Assembly (NCBI RefSeq): GCF_032271945.1
Contig: NZ_CP130319.1
Coordinates: 4,111,001 to 4,175,000 of the forward strand
Length of the DNA: 64,000 bases
DNA from: Paenibacillus sp. MBLB1832
GTDB taxonomy: Bacteria > Bacillota > Bacilli > Paenibacillales > NBRC-103111
Reading direction: 5' to 3'
The position numbers were made by a program, and so were the translations under genes. Below the pieces are notes generated by a model. It was not told where the DNA came from. It searched no databases and worked only from the letters and a program-made list of their open reading frames with translations. Numbering within the stretch: position 1 is the first letter of the stretch; each line of letters begins with the position of its first letter. Positions 16,687-23,967 of the stretch are shown here, piece by piece.

Positions 16687-16706
16687 ATCAATCTCTCCTT
16701 TGTTGT

Positions 16707-16718
16707 TTGTACATACAA
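16707..16718. promoter_or_regulatory. MarR-type operator ahead of the oxidoreductase gene
   Basis: TTGTACATACAA followed by CTAT, 20 bp upstream of the start codon. It differs at one base from the perfect palindrome in front of marR (17242-17253), and both are followed by CTAT. Confidence 0.65.
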
Positions 16719-16787
16719 CTATTTATTAATAAAAAATATTCCTTTTGTAATAATCTATTTACGATAGGAATATTGAAAAACGATGTC

Positions 16788-17217
16788 TCAAAGCTTTTGT
16801 TCCAATTGACTGCCAGACTCGTAAAGCATCTTGGTCAATTGCTTGCCCGCATCCTCACCTAATACTTCCGAATAACGCTTGTATAGCTCTTTCCAAGCCT
16901 GTTTAATGACCTTCATGAGTTCTAAGCCTTCCGATGTAAGCTCAATTAATGACAGCTTTCCCTCGGTTTCGACTGAGAACTAACTCTTTATGAATCAGCT
17001 TCTCGATAAAACGGGTTATCGTTGACGGAGTCAAGTGCAGGGCTTCACCTAGTTCTTTCTGTGAAATACCTGGTTGTTCATGTACAGCCATAAGCAAAAA
17101 TGCATACGTAGGAGACAAACCAGTAGATTTAAATGTTTCTTCTGCCATTCTGGTGATTGCCCTGTTCAACAAAGCCGAAGAAAAGTACATGCAATTTTGA
17201 AAGTAATCATCCAGCAT
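16788..17217 (-). pseudogene. MarR-family regulator with a frameshift
   Basis: The first ~85 codons from an ATG after GGGAGG encode a normal MarR winged helix (ISQKELGEALHLTPSTITRFIEKLIHKELVLSRNR), but the frame then stops at 16942. Shifting frame near 16960-16966 continues with EGKLSLIELTSEGLELMKVIKQ and ends at 16788 with a proper C-terminal dimerisation helix, giving the usual ~143 residues. So one base has been gained or two lost. It may be a natural inactivation, a sequencing error, or rarely a programmed slip. Its likely targets are itself and the adjacent oxidoreductase gene. Confidence 0.85.
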
Positions 17218-17241
17218 AATGTTTCCTCCCTTCCGTTTCAT

Positions 17242-17253
17242 TTGTATATACAA
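17242..17253. promoter_or_regulatory. MarR-type autoregulatory operator
   Basis: TTGTATATACAA is a perfect 12-bp palindrome 24 bp upstream of the marR start codon, matching the site before the oxidoreductase gene. Confidence 0.65.
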
Positions 17254-17348
17254 CTATAATGAATACCACCACTTTTGTCAACTTGCTTATTACTATACGA
17301 AAAATGTGGCAGTCTCTATTCGTCCCATCCTGTTCTTCTCAACAAAAA

Positions 17349-17378
17349 GAAACCCTTCAAAATGAATTGAAGGGTTTC
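17349..17378 (-). terminator. tRNA-Leu terminator
   Basis: GAAACCCTTCAA (17349-17360) pairs perfectly with TTGAAGGGTTTC (17367-17378). On the minus strand the stem runs into TTTTTGTT. Confidence 0.85.
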
Positions 17379-17390
17379 TTTCGACTATGA

Positions 17391-17474
17391 TGCGGTCAAG
17401 AGGACTCGAACCTCCACGGGGGTAAGCCCACACGGACCTGAACCGTGCGCGTCTGCCAATTCCGCCATGACCGC
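17391..17474 (-). tRNA. tRNA-Leu (anticodon CAG)
   Basis: 84 nt. The acceptor stem GCGGTCA/TGACCGC is perfect with discriminator A. The anticodon arm CACGG-TTCAGGT-CCGTG gives CAG. A long variable arm and the T-arm GAGGTTCGAGTCCTC are as expected for a class II leucine tRNA. The 3' CCA is not encoded. Transcribed alone between its own promoter and terminator. Confidence 0.95.
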
Positions 17475-17487
17475 GTTTACAAAAAAT

Positions 17488-17517
17488 ATAATACCATGTG
17501 ACGAGAAAGCTCGTCAA
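17488..17517 (-). promoter_or_regulatory. tRNA-Leu promoter
   Basis: On the minus strand TTGACG (17512-17517), 18 bp, TATTAT (17488-17493), 13 bp ahead of the tRNA 5' end. Confidence 0.6.
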
Positions 17518-17587
17518 TCAAACTTTTGGTCTAGGGGTATAAATCCGACTCGTCCTCCGAACCCTAATACCAAAGGAGGCATGACCT

Positions 17588-17770
17588 ATGGATAAAGATG
17601 AAATTGACGCATTAGAACCGAAATACACAGGCAATCAGCGTCATCTCACAGAGGGTGAGGCGCAAGCGATTGTGCATGACCCGAACTTCAAAAGCGAAGC
17701 TGATGAAGATATCACTGACTTGGACGCTCTTGCCATTGGACTTGCATATGGCGTGACTCGCAGGACATAG
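17588..17770 (+). CDS. Small acidic hypothetical protein
   Basis: 60 residues, strongly acidic (DEDITDLDALAIGLAYGV at the C-terminal side), no membrane segment. A textbook AAAGGAGG site precedes the ATG, and a 12-bp hairpin follows the stop, so it is very likely a real gene. Family not recognised. Confidence 0.7.
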   Translation: MDKDEIDALEPKYTGNQRHLTEGEAQAIVHDPNFKSEADEDITDLDALAIGLAYGVTRRT

Positions 17771-17781
17771 GATTAGCTTCT

Positions 17782-17808
17782 GGAGCCTCTCGCCATGCGA
17801 GAGGCTCC
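17782..17808. terminator. Hairpin between small gene and cbiZ
   Basis: GGAGCCTCTCGC (17782-17793) pairs with GCGAGAGGCTCC (17797-17808) around a 3-nt loop, between convergent genes. The T-tract is displaced by a few bases. Confidence 0.7.
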
Positions 17809-17816
17809 TCGCATTT

Positions 17817-18593
17817 TCACCCAAATTCCCCCAGGTACTCTCTACGCTTCGCCATTTCAAGCTCATATAGCTGACCCGATGCCAATATAGCCTCATAAAC
17901 CGTTCTGCCGATCCCATACCCCAGTGCCGTTGCTGTACCTGCATAGCGGTGTGTTTTTCCCTTGCCCGTTGCAGCAATTAAAACAGCATCCGTACTCGTT
18001 CCCGTTGCAATTTGTCCGTTGATTGTAGTATTCAGATCTTGAAGCGCCGCTGCTTTGGCTTCTGTAGCCGTAATGACCGCGTTCACCATCGCAGCATCGG
18101 TCAAATGTCCCTCAATAACAATGATCGTGTTGATTGTGCCTGGATACAGAGAGGTTGACGGCAGTACCGCACCAGCTCTTGCTTTATTGCCAAGTCCTAC
18201 GGTCACCCAAGCAGCGACACGAAGCGAAGCTTCCGCACCTTCCTCAATTCTAACCAGATCCCCGTATTCGTCCTCCAGCGGCCAGGCCATTTCCTTAAAT
18301 CCTACATCCTGTACCCATGCTGCGGTAAGCATGCCTGCTGTATCATGCGGATTCATCCCTTCTCGTGCGATGAACGCCTCCATTTCCACAGCAGGATCGT
18401 CTTCGTTATACGTCTTGTCCACTTGCCGATTCATCAGAAACCGATGATGACCGAAGCCGCCCCCCCATGGAGAGGAATTTAACGTTCGCAGTGGATTTTC
18501 ACTCGAAATTTGCAAATACTGACCATAGGGCGATTGAACCTGCTTCATTGCCACGCCAGCTATCGTTGTAGTTACACCCTCACTCTGTCTCAT
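17817..18593 (-). CDS. cbiZ: Adenosylcobinamide amidohydrolase CbiZ
   Basis: 258 residues. CbiZ removes the aminopropanol side chain of adenosylcobinamide to give adenosylcobyric acid, letting cells remodel scavenged corrinoids. Visible family features: a Gly-rich GGGFGHHRFLMNRQVDKTYN, then ML TAAWVQDVGF, NTIIVIEGHLTDAAMVNAVITATEAKAAAL and the C-terminal GTSTDAVLIAATG...HRYAGTATALGYGIGRTVYEA. No cobalamin synthesis genes are next to it. The start overlaps the previous gene by 14 bases without a clear ribosome-binding site, so a downstream start (GTG or ATG about 15 codons in) is possible. Confidence 0.85.
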   Translation of the reverse strand: MRQSEGVTTTIAGVAMKQVQSPYGQYLQISSENPLRTLNSSPWGGGFGHHRFLMNRQVDKTYNEDDPAVEMEAFIAREGMNPHDTAGMLTAAWVQDVGFKEMAWPLEDEYGDLVRIEEGAEASLRVAAWVTVGLGNKARAGAVLPSTSLYPGTINTIIVIEGHLTDAAMVNAVITATEAKAAALQDLNTTINGQIATGTSTDAVLIAATGKGKTHRYAGTATALGYGIGRTVYEAILASGQLYELEMAKRREYLGEFG

Positions 18594-18843
18594 CGGACAG
18601 ATCGTCAGGGGCTACCGTCTCCTGAGGCAGCATGAAAGCTGGCGGCCTTTCATTCTCATAGGGCTGATAGACGTAGCCGCGGGCGAGCTTGACCACTCTA
18701 CGATTTTTTTTGCGAATAAGGACCGTCTCGTCATCCCAAGCAACGACAATCCCTCGAACATCATTTGTTGGGCTTACATCTCTAATCACGCGCAGCAGCG
18801 TGCTCTCCACGCGGTATTGGTCCAATTGTTCCTCCGAAATCAT
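18580..18843 (-). CDS. Small hypothetical protein upstream of cbiZ
   Basis: 87 residues. Start is well defined by GGAGGTG before the ATG. The middle (VRGIVVAWDDETVLIRKKNRRVVKLARGYVYQP) alternates strands and basic loops like a small SH3/Sm-type barrel, with an acidic C-terminus. Its stop lies 14 bases inside cbiZ, so the two are probably one transcript. Family not recognised. Confidence 0.65.
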   Translation of the reverse strand: MISEEQLDQYRVESTLLRVIRDVSPTNDVRGIVVAWDDETVLIRKKNRRVVKLARGYVYQPYENERPPAFMLPQETVAPDDLSDETE

Positions 18844-19041
18844 CTATGTAGCACCTCCATGGCATCTTCCTTTATTATCTTCATCTCTTCATTAGCATAC
18901 ACCAATTTGCAATTCGGTGAAACGTTACATAAAATCGCAGAGCTTCGGATACCTTAACAAAAGAACGAATGACAAGACTTCGAGTGCAAGATCAGTTAGG
19001 GGTAAAGGCACCTTTTGCCTACCGTAAGGGAGGACTGTACA

Positions 19042-19359
19042 ATGGAGAAAAGAACCTATTATGTTAATGTAGGCACGGGAGAAGTGCTTGAAGATAGCAC
19101 AGCACTTGATTATGAGTTTGAAATTTCAGCAACGGATGATGACATCGCCAAGTTGCAGGAGCTTTTTGAAGAAACGGATAATTCTTCTCAAGGCAGTTAT
19201 GCAACCTCTTGGCTTCCTTGGAAAGTCTACTACTCGAATGAGACGAATCAGGAATATGATTATTATTTAACCGAAATATATCGAACATTGCATCGTTTAG
19301 GTTCTGAACAAACCAAGCGGCATATCGAGACCATGCATGTTTTAGAAAATGGGATTTGA
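19042..19359 (+). CDS. Hypothetical protein
   Basis: 105 residues from the ATG with GGGAGGA upstream; the open frame extends nine codons further but without a ribosome-binding site. Starts RTYYVNVGTGEVLEDSTALDYEFEISATDDDIAKLQELFEE, acidic, soluble. It resembles small conserved proteins of spore-formers of unknown function. Its own bidirectional terminator follows. Confidence 0.65.
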   Translation: MEKRTYYVNVGTGEVLEDSTALDYEFEISATDDDIAKLQELFEETDNSSQGSYATSWLPWKVYYSNETNQEYDYYLTEIYRTLHRLGSEQTKRHIETMHVLENGI

Positions 19360-19370
19360 TCTGCACATAA

Positions 19371-19408
19371 AAAAGGCCAAGAATTCACGTGGAATTCATT
19401 GGCCTTTT
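19371..19408. terminator. Bidirectional terminator between two hypothetical genes
   Basis: AAAAGGCCAA (19371-19380) pairs with TTGGCCTTTT (19399-19408), with an inner GAATTC/GAATTC pair extending the stem. Both strands carry a U-tract. Confidence 0.85.
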
Positions 19409-19425
19409 CCCGTATATAGTGTTCC

Positions 19426-19752
19426 TTAGCTTACATGTTCCTTCGAATCATTCGTTTCAAACCAGAAATCAAGGACTTTGCTAGACATCACGCGTTTCTT
19501 GATATAATCCGCTTGCGCAACAGAGAACTGCCCTTCCCATTCAATCGTAAGCTCCGTGCAGAGTTTCACGATCGTTAACAACTCGGACCAGGCCACATAG
19601 CGCTTATACCAGAAGAATTGTGGGTGTTCAATCATATACGGATACAGATCGTCAAACTCTGTATGTTTACAATCAAGCGCACGTTCAAAGTGAGTCTTCG
19701 CTTCCCCAAGCTTTGTCATGAAATAGTCAATGGAACCATTTTCGATACCCAT
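19426..19752 (-). CDS. Hypothetical helical protein
   Basis: 108 residues, mainly helical, rich in aromatic residues (YPYMIEHPQFFWYKRYVAWSELL). GGAGG lies nine bases before the ATG. No membrane segment or known motif. It sits between xpt and a shared terminator. Function unknown. Confidence 0.65.
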   Translation of the reverse strand: MGIENGSIDYFMTKLGEAKTHFERALDCKHTEFDDLYPYMIEHPQFFWYKRYVAWSELLTIVKLCTELTIEWEGQFSVAQADYIKKRVMSSKVLDFWFETNDSKEHVS

Positions 19753-19832
19753 AGATGTCAGCCTCCTCTCCTACCTTGTAAACATTATAATGGATAAATT
19801 GGTTTCAGGGAAGATACTCGCAAGATGTAAAA

Positions 19833-20402
19833 TCAGTCAAAAGTGATTTGCCCATTATCGAGCGAAGCAATGCGTGCCAAAGACTCCACGCGAATGCCGC
19901 GTTCGCGAATCGATTTACCGCCATTTTGGAATAGCTTCTCGACGACAATCCCCACTCCGACAAGCTCTGCTTCCGCTTTTTCCACAATACGAATTAAGCC
20001 GCGAGCTGCATCGCCATTCGCAATAAAATCATCGATCAGCAGGATGCGCTGCCCTTTGGATAACAAATGGGAGGATACCATAATATCGGTGACAATTCCT
20101 TTTGTAAAAGATGGAACACGCTCGCTATACGTATCTTGATCCATCGTCAACGTCTTCTTTCGACGGGCAAAAACCATAGGGACACCTAGCTGCAACGCTG
20201 TTGTATAAGCTATTGGAATGCCCGATGATTCCACGGTCAATACTTTATCCGGCTTCGTTTCACGGAATAATCTTGCGAACTCTTTGCCCATTTCCATAAT
20301 CAGCTCGGGATCAACCTGATGGTTCAAAATCGCATCAAGCTTGAGTACTTGATTGGATGCAACGATGCCGACCTCTAAGATCCGTTTTTTCAATAATTCC
20401 AT
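19833..20402 (-). CDS. xpt: Xanthine phosphoribosyltransferase
   Basis: 189 residues. Converts xanthine and PRPP to XMP in purine salvage. The PRPP-binding motif is ILLIDDFIANGDAARG, preceded by VESSGIPIAYTTALQLGVPMVFARRKK as in Bacillus Xpt, and ending RVESLARIASLDNGQITF. I chose the ATG with GGGGG eight bases upstream; an ATG five codons earlier is also in frame. In Bacillus xpt is followed by pbuX and preceded by a guanine riboswitch; neither is seen here. Confidence 0.93.
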   Translation of the reverse strand: MELLKKRILEVGIVASNQVLKLDAILNHQVDPELIMEMGKEFARLFRETKPDKVLTVESSGIPIAYTTALQLGVPMVFARRKKTLTMDQDTYSERVPSFTKGIVTDIMVSSHLLSKGQRILLIDDFIANGDAARGLIRIVEKAEAELVGVGIVVEKLFQNGGKSIRERGIRVESLARIASLDNGQITFD

Positions 20403-20674
20403 GAAATCAGCCCCCATAATCGCTTCTATTATGAGTAAGTTACCATATTGATCCTGCTTGTTTCAAGTCCAAGATGAAAATATGGGAAAGGTTGAAACTT
20501 TTTAGCCTTCCCGCGTGTCTATATAGTATAGGGTTTCCAGACAATTGGGATTCGTTCTAGAATTGCTCACATTTGGGCATAGAGATGCATTGAAAACCTA
20601 CGATAAAACAGTATGATTAATCTTATCCTATATTTGAGCGTGTTACGACATTTCGGCGGAAAGGAAAGATGGCA

Positions 20675-21379
20675 ATGAACAACCCTCTTAAACCCATACT
20701 CACCCTCTGTGTGCCTGTTGCATTTGCTTCATTCTTGGTCGCTGGATGCCAACAATCATCTGCTCCTGCAACTAAACCAACAACTGATGTTTCAACACAT
20801 ATACAAGCTGAGCTTCCGATGGAAACGACACCGCCTGTCGCGGCCATCCAAGCACCATCCACTTCACCTGCAACAGAAGACACAACGAAGCATGAAGCAC
20901 AGGTGGCAGGCATAACGAAAGTAGATCAACCTGATTTCAACCAAGCTTATACCACGCCTAAACCGAGCGCGAAACCAAAGGTAAAAGCGGAAGATGCCTA
21001 TCAGCAAGAAAAGCCTACCCTGATGGGGTTGAAGCTGGGAACAGCCAAAGACACCGTGTTGGAACGATTCGGCAAAGCCAAACATCAATTCACCATGGAA
21101 GAAGACAATATCGAGGTGTTTGATTTCACGGATTTCTCCGTTGGTTTCAATCCGAAAGGAACACTTGAATTCGTTGACGTGCATTCCGTTGATATTGACC
21201 CAGGGCTCCATGGCCTGCGTTTAGGCCAGAGCGTACAAGAGGCACTTCACATTTTAGGCAAACCAGATACGAATTCCACCTATGTGTTAGCTTACAAAGC
21301 GCAAGGAACGCTGCTCAAACTGGATATCGACCCGCATGATAACAAAATTCAGTCCATTAAGCTATTTGGTAATAACTAA
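20675..21379 (+). CDS. Lipoprotein with two SmpA/OmlA-like repeats
   Basis: 234 residues from the second of two close ATGs, which is better spaced from AAGGA. The signal ends in the lipobox LVAGC. A Thr/Pro/Ala-rich linker follows, then two related modules: GLKLGTAKDTVLERFGKAKHQFT and GLRLGQSVQEALHILGKPDTNST. This G-x-x-LG-x-S...LG-P pattern is that of the SmpA/BamE-like fold seen in many Gram-positive lipoproteins. Likely anchored outside the membrane. Specific role unknown. Confidence 0.75.
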   Translation: MNNPLKPILTLCVPVAFASFLVAGCQQSSAPATKPTTDVSTHIQAELPMETTPPVAAIQAPSTSPATEDTTKHEAQVAGITKVDQPDFNQAYTTPKPSAKPKVKAEDAYQQEKPTLMGLKLGTAKDTVLERFGKAKHQFTMEEDNIEVFDFTDFSVGFNPKGTLEFVDVHSVDIDPGLHGLRLGQSVQEALHILGKPDTNSTYVLAYKAQGTLLKLDIDPHDNKIQSIKLFGNN

Positions 21380-21408
21380 TTACTATTCAAATAATCGAAC
21401 TAATAACG

Positions 21409-21455
21409 AAAGACCTTGAGTTCACCGTCGTGGTGATAATTCAAGGTCTTTTTTT
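21409..21455. terminator. Terminator after the lipoprotein gene
   Basis: AAAGACCTTGA (21409-21419) pairs with TCAAGGTCTT (21441-21450), followed by five T. The right arm overlaps the last codons of the convergent DedA gene. Confidence 0.85.
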
Positions 21456-22079
21456 AGATTTATCACGTCGAAGGACGACAATGCGATGGTTACGAAACCT
21501 GATGTAAAGGAAGACGCCTAGTCCCCCAAGAACGACTAACGCAATAAGAAATACGCCTAAATAAGTATGGATGAGCGGAAGTAAATGATCCAGATTGTTG
21601 CCGATCACGCGGCCAAGAGTTAAAAAGATGGAACACCACAGCAGCGCACCCGTTCCCGCATACAGGATGTATTTATAAAATTTAACCCCGCTAACGCCCG
21701 ACAAATAGCAAGTAAAATGCCGAACACCAGGCACGAAATAACCGAAAAATACGGTCCATAAGCCATACTTTTTGAACCAGCCTTCTGCCCGTTCGATGCG
21801 GCTTGGTGTCAACTTCACCCATTTGCCATAGCGATGGAGAAATGGCTTGCCTACACGATGACCGATCACATAGCTGACCGTCATCCCCGTCATGGTGCCC
21901 GCGTAGATCACGGCCAACGTTGGTCCAAATTCAAAAGGCCCGCCGAGGGCAGTCAGCGATCCAATGAACACCATGAGCGTTTCATCTGGAATCGGGACGC
22001 CAATCATACCGGCAGACAAGATCACATATAAGGCAATATAACCATAATGACTAATGAAATCAAACAAAAAATCCTTCAC
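21441..22079 (-). CDS. DedA-family membrane protein
   Basis: 212 residues with five or six hydrophobic segments. DedA proteins are membrane transporters; some flip undecaprenyl phosphate or phosphatidylethanolamine. Seen here: GMIGVPIPDETLMVFIGSL near the N-terminus and the conserved FFGYFVPGVRHFTCYLSG loop corresponding to the F-x-R-x2-P-x2-R motif, but with Tyr-Phe-Val in place of the first Arg. A Lys/Arg-rich tail ends the protein. The stop codon lies within the shared terminator. Confidence 0.88.
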   Translation of the reverse strand: MKDFLFDFISHYGYIALYVILSAGMIGVPIPDETLMVFIGSLTALGGPFEFGPTLAVIYAGTMTGMTVSYVIGHRVGKPFLHRYGKWVKLTPSRIERAEGWFKKYGLWTVFFGYFVPGVRHFTCYLSGVSGVKFYKYILYAGTGALLWCSIFLTLGRVIGNNLDHLLPLIHTYLGVFLIALVVLGGLGVFLYIRFRNHRIVVLRRDKSKKRP

Positions 22080-22101
22080 ACCAACACTCTCCTGCTTATG
22101 A

Positions 22102-22114
22102 CTTACCAGGTAAG
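22102..22114. promoter_or_regulatory. Palindrome between divergent dedA-type and ykvI-type genes
   Basis: CTTACC-A-GGTAAG, a perfect 13-bp inverted repeat in the 143-bp divergent promoter region, 23 bp before the DedA start. A possible operator; the regulator is unknown. Confidence 0.4.
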
Positions 22115-22222
22115 CCCCTCAGATGAGTTCTCGACAAATGGGCGCTCACGAAGTTACAGTCATGCATGCTTGTTCACAAACATACCTTGTACTATACCAA
22201 ATGAAAGAAAGCGAGGCAATAT

Positions 22223-23260
22223 ATGCGACATGCACAGATTGTCCGTGTAGCCTTCACCTATATTGGAACGGTTGTCGGGGCTGGCTTCGCTTCTGGGCAG
22301 GAAATTCTCCAGTTTTTCACGCGATACGGCTCGCTCGCAACCTTAACGATCGCCCTATCGACATTGTTCTTCATCTGGATCGGCATTCAACTTATGCTTA
22401 TGGCGCATGACTTGAGGGCAGAATCCTATGAGGATTTAAATAAGGTGCTGTTTGGTGAACACATCGGCAAATGGATTTCACTATTCATGATGGTTGTCTT
22501 GTTCGGGATCACAACGGTGATGTTAGCAGGGGCTGGAACGGTGTTTGAAGAGCAGCTTCACCTGAGCTATACAACAGGATTGATTGTGACCTTGCTGCTC
22601 TCCTATTTCATTTTAACGCGAGGCATTAAAGCGATCATGACCGTTAATTCGATCGTCGTTCCAATTATGCTGCTTTTTAGCGTTGTCATCGTTGTTTATA
22701 CGTGGCACTCCCCGGCATCTGGAAACTGGCTGAGAATTTCCAGTGATGACAGCCTGCTGAGCATCTGGTTCGCCCCGTTTCTATACACAGCCTTCAACTT
22801 AGCCATGGCGCAAGCTGTTTTAGTACCGATGGGAGGGGCGATTCGTGATCGATCCATCCTATATTGGGGAGGACTGCTCGGCGGGGCAGGGATCGGACTG
22901 CTTTTACTAGCTGCCCATTATGCGTTATCCGCCCAAATGCCTGGCATTGCTCAATTCGAAATTCCAATGGGCAACATTATGACCAAGCTCGGATACTTAC
23001 CGCAAGTGGCTTATTTGCTCGTCATTTATGGTGAAATATTCACCACCTTCATCGGAGACGCTTACGGCTTATCCATGCAGTTGCAGCAGCGAATCAAGGT
23101 GCCGCCTAAACTGATCTTGATTAGTATACTGATCCTCAGTTATGTCATCAGTCATATTGGCTTCAAGACGTTATTGTCGGCGCTATATCCGCTATTTGGC
23201 ATCATAAGTGTGGTTTGGCTCGTGCTGATGATCTGGCGTAATCGCCGCAGTGCGTTGTAA
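22223..23260 (+). CDS. YkvI-family membrane transporter
   Basis: 345 residues with about ten membrane segments. The N-terminal FTYIGTVVGAGFASGQEILQFFTRYG is the unwound first helix typical of the APC/LeuT-fold YkvI family. Substrate unknown; Na+ or H+ coupled uptake is the family expectation. The ATG follows AAAGCGAGG. The last 69 bases overlap the convergent small membrane-protein gene on the other strand, which is unusual. Confidence 0.85.
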   Translation: MRHAQIVRVAFTYIGTVVGAGFASGQEILQFFTRYGSLATLTIALSTLFFIWIGIQLMLMAHDLRAESYEDLNKVLFGEHIGKWISLFMMVVLFGITTVMLAGAGTVFEEQLHLSYTTGLIVTLLLSYFILTRGIKAIMTVNSIVVPIMLLFSVVIVVYTWHSPASGNWLRISSDDSLLSIWFAPFLYTAFNLAMAQAVLVPMGGAIRDRSILYWGGLLGGAGIGLLLLAAHYALSAQMPGIAQFEIPMGNIMTKLGYLPQVAYLLVIYGEIFTTFIGDAYGLSMQLQQRIKVPPKLILISILILSYVISHIGFKTLLSALYPLFGIISVVWLVLMIWRNRRSAL

Positions 23261-23629
23261 CGTATCGATTGGAAGAAAACTGAGCACGACAAGTAATCGA
23301 ATGAACAACATCAACATGCCCATCGCACAAATCACAATCCCAGTAAGCAGATATCCCCAGTGGAAATTAGCAATTTCCGTATGATCACGCCCTACCGCTA
23401 CAAGCTCTGCAATTAATAATAGAAGGCCGATAATAAATAATCCGACAACAGAGAAATCCAAGAACGTCCAACGTGAGAAATACGTAACGGCAATTTCAAC
23501 CTGACTGACCGCTCGCGGTGAGGCGGCTTGTTGGCGCCATAACTGATGAACTGACCAAGCTGTGTAGAAGCCAGCTCCTGTGACGAACAGACCGACAATT
23601 CCACCTAATATGGCTAAAAATAAATGCAT
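23192..23629 (-). CDS. Small membrane protein
   Basis: 145 residues from an ATG with a strong AAGGAGG site. Three hydrophobic segments are visible (LAILGGIVGLFVTGAGFYTAW, FLDFSVVGLFIIGLLLLIAEL, WGYLLTGIVICAMGMLMLFIRLLVVLSF). The final codons overlap the 3' end of the YkvI gene on the opposite strand. Last gene of the yhaO-yhaN group on this strand. Family not recognised. Confidence 0.65.
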   Translation of the reverse strand: MHLFLAILGGIVGLFVTGAGFYTAWSVHQLWRQQAASPRAVSQVEIAVTYFSRWTFLDFSVVGLFIIGLLLLIAELVAVGRDHTEIANFHWGYLLTGIVICAMGMLMLFIRLLVVLSFLPIDTLQRTAAITPDHQHEPNHTYDAK

Positions 23630-23660
23630 GTGGAACCTCCTTTCATCTATACGATCATGA

Positions 23661-23942
23661 TTAGTGCCGACGTAAACCAAATATCAAGACTAGTGTTAAT
23701 CCAAAACTAAGGAATGGCAGCGCATAAAGCAAGGGAAATAACACAGCCTTCGGAAGCTTCATGGCTGGCAGCCATAAATAATGCAAGTGTTTCCGAGTCG
23801 CTTCAAGGCCGTCTTGATCTCCGCTATTGGCGCGCAGGGTATCTGCAGAAGTACCCTCATTCCATTGAATTTTCCCTTTTTTCCAGCCAACCTGATACGA
23901 AATTTCTCGATGTTCCTTCTTCTTCTCGTTACCTGTCTCCAT
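23661..23942 (-). CDS. Small membrane protein downstream of yhaN
   Basis: 93 residues from an ATG with GGGAGG upstream. A charged soluble N-terminus (GNEKKKEHREISYQVGWKKGKIQWNEG) is followed by one C-terminal hydrophobic hairpin (AVLFPLLYALPFLSFGLTLVLIFGL). It lies 25 bases past yhaN on the same strand. No known motif. Confidence 0.6.
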   Translation of the reverse strand: METGNEKKKEHREISYQVGWKKGKIQWNEGTSADTLRANSGDQDGLEATRKHLHYLWLPAMKLPKAVLFPLLYALPFLSFGLTLVLIFGLRRH

Positions 23943-23967
23943 GTGATCTGCCTCCCTTCCCCGCATT

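Noticed and set aside
18457-18472. Phase-variable homopolymer (also short G/C runs near 6125 and 27227)
   Set aside because: The runs are seven or eight bases at most. Two are at gene edges or within intact frames, and there is no sign of frame variation.
20403-20674. Purine riboswitch ahead of xpt
   Set aside because: The leader on the minus strand lacks the conserved purine aptamer core and its paired arms. Only a weak hairpin is present.
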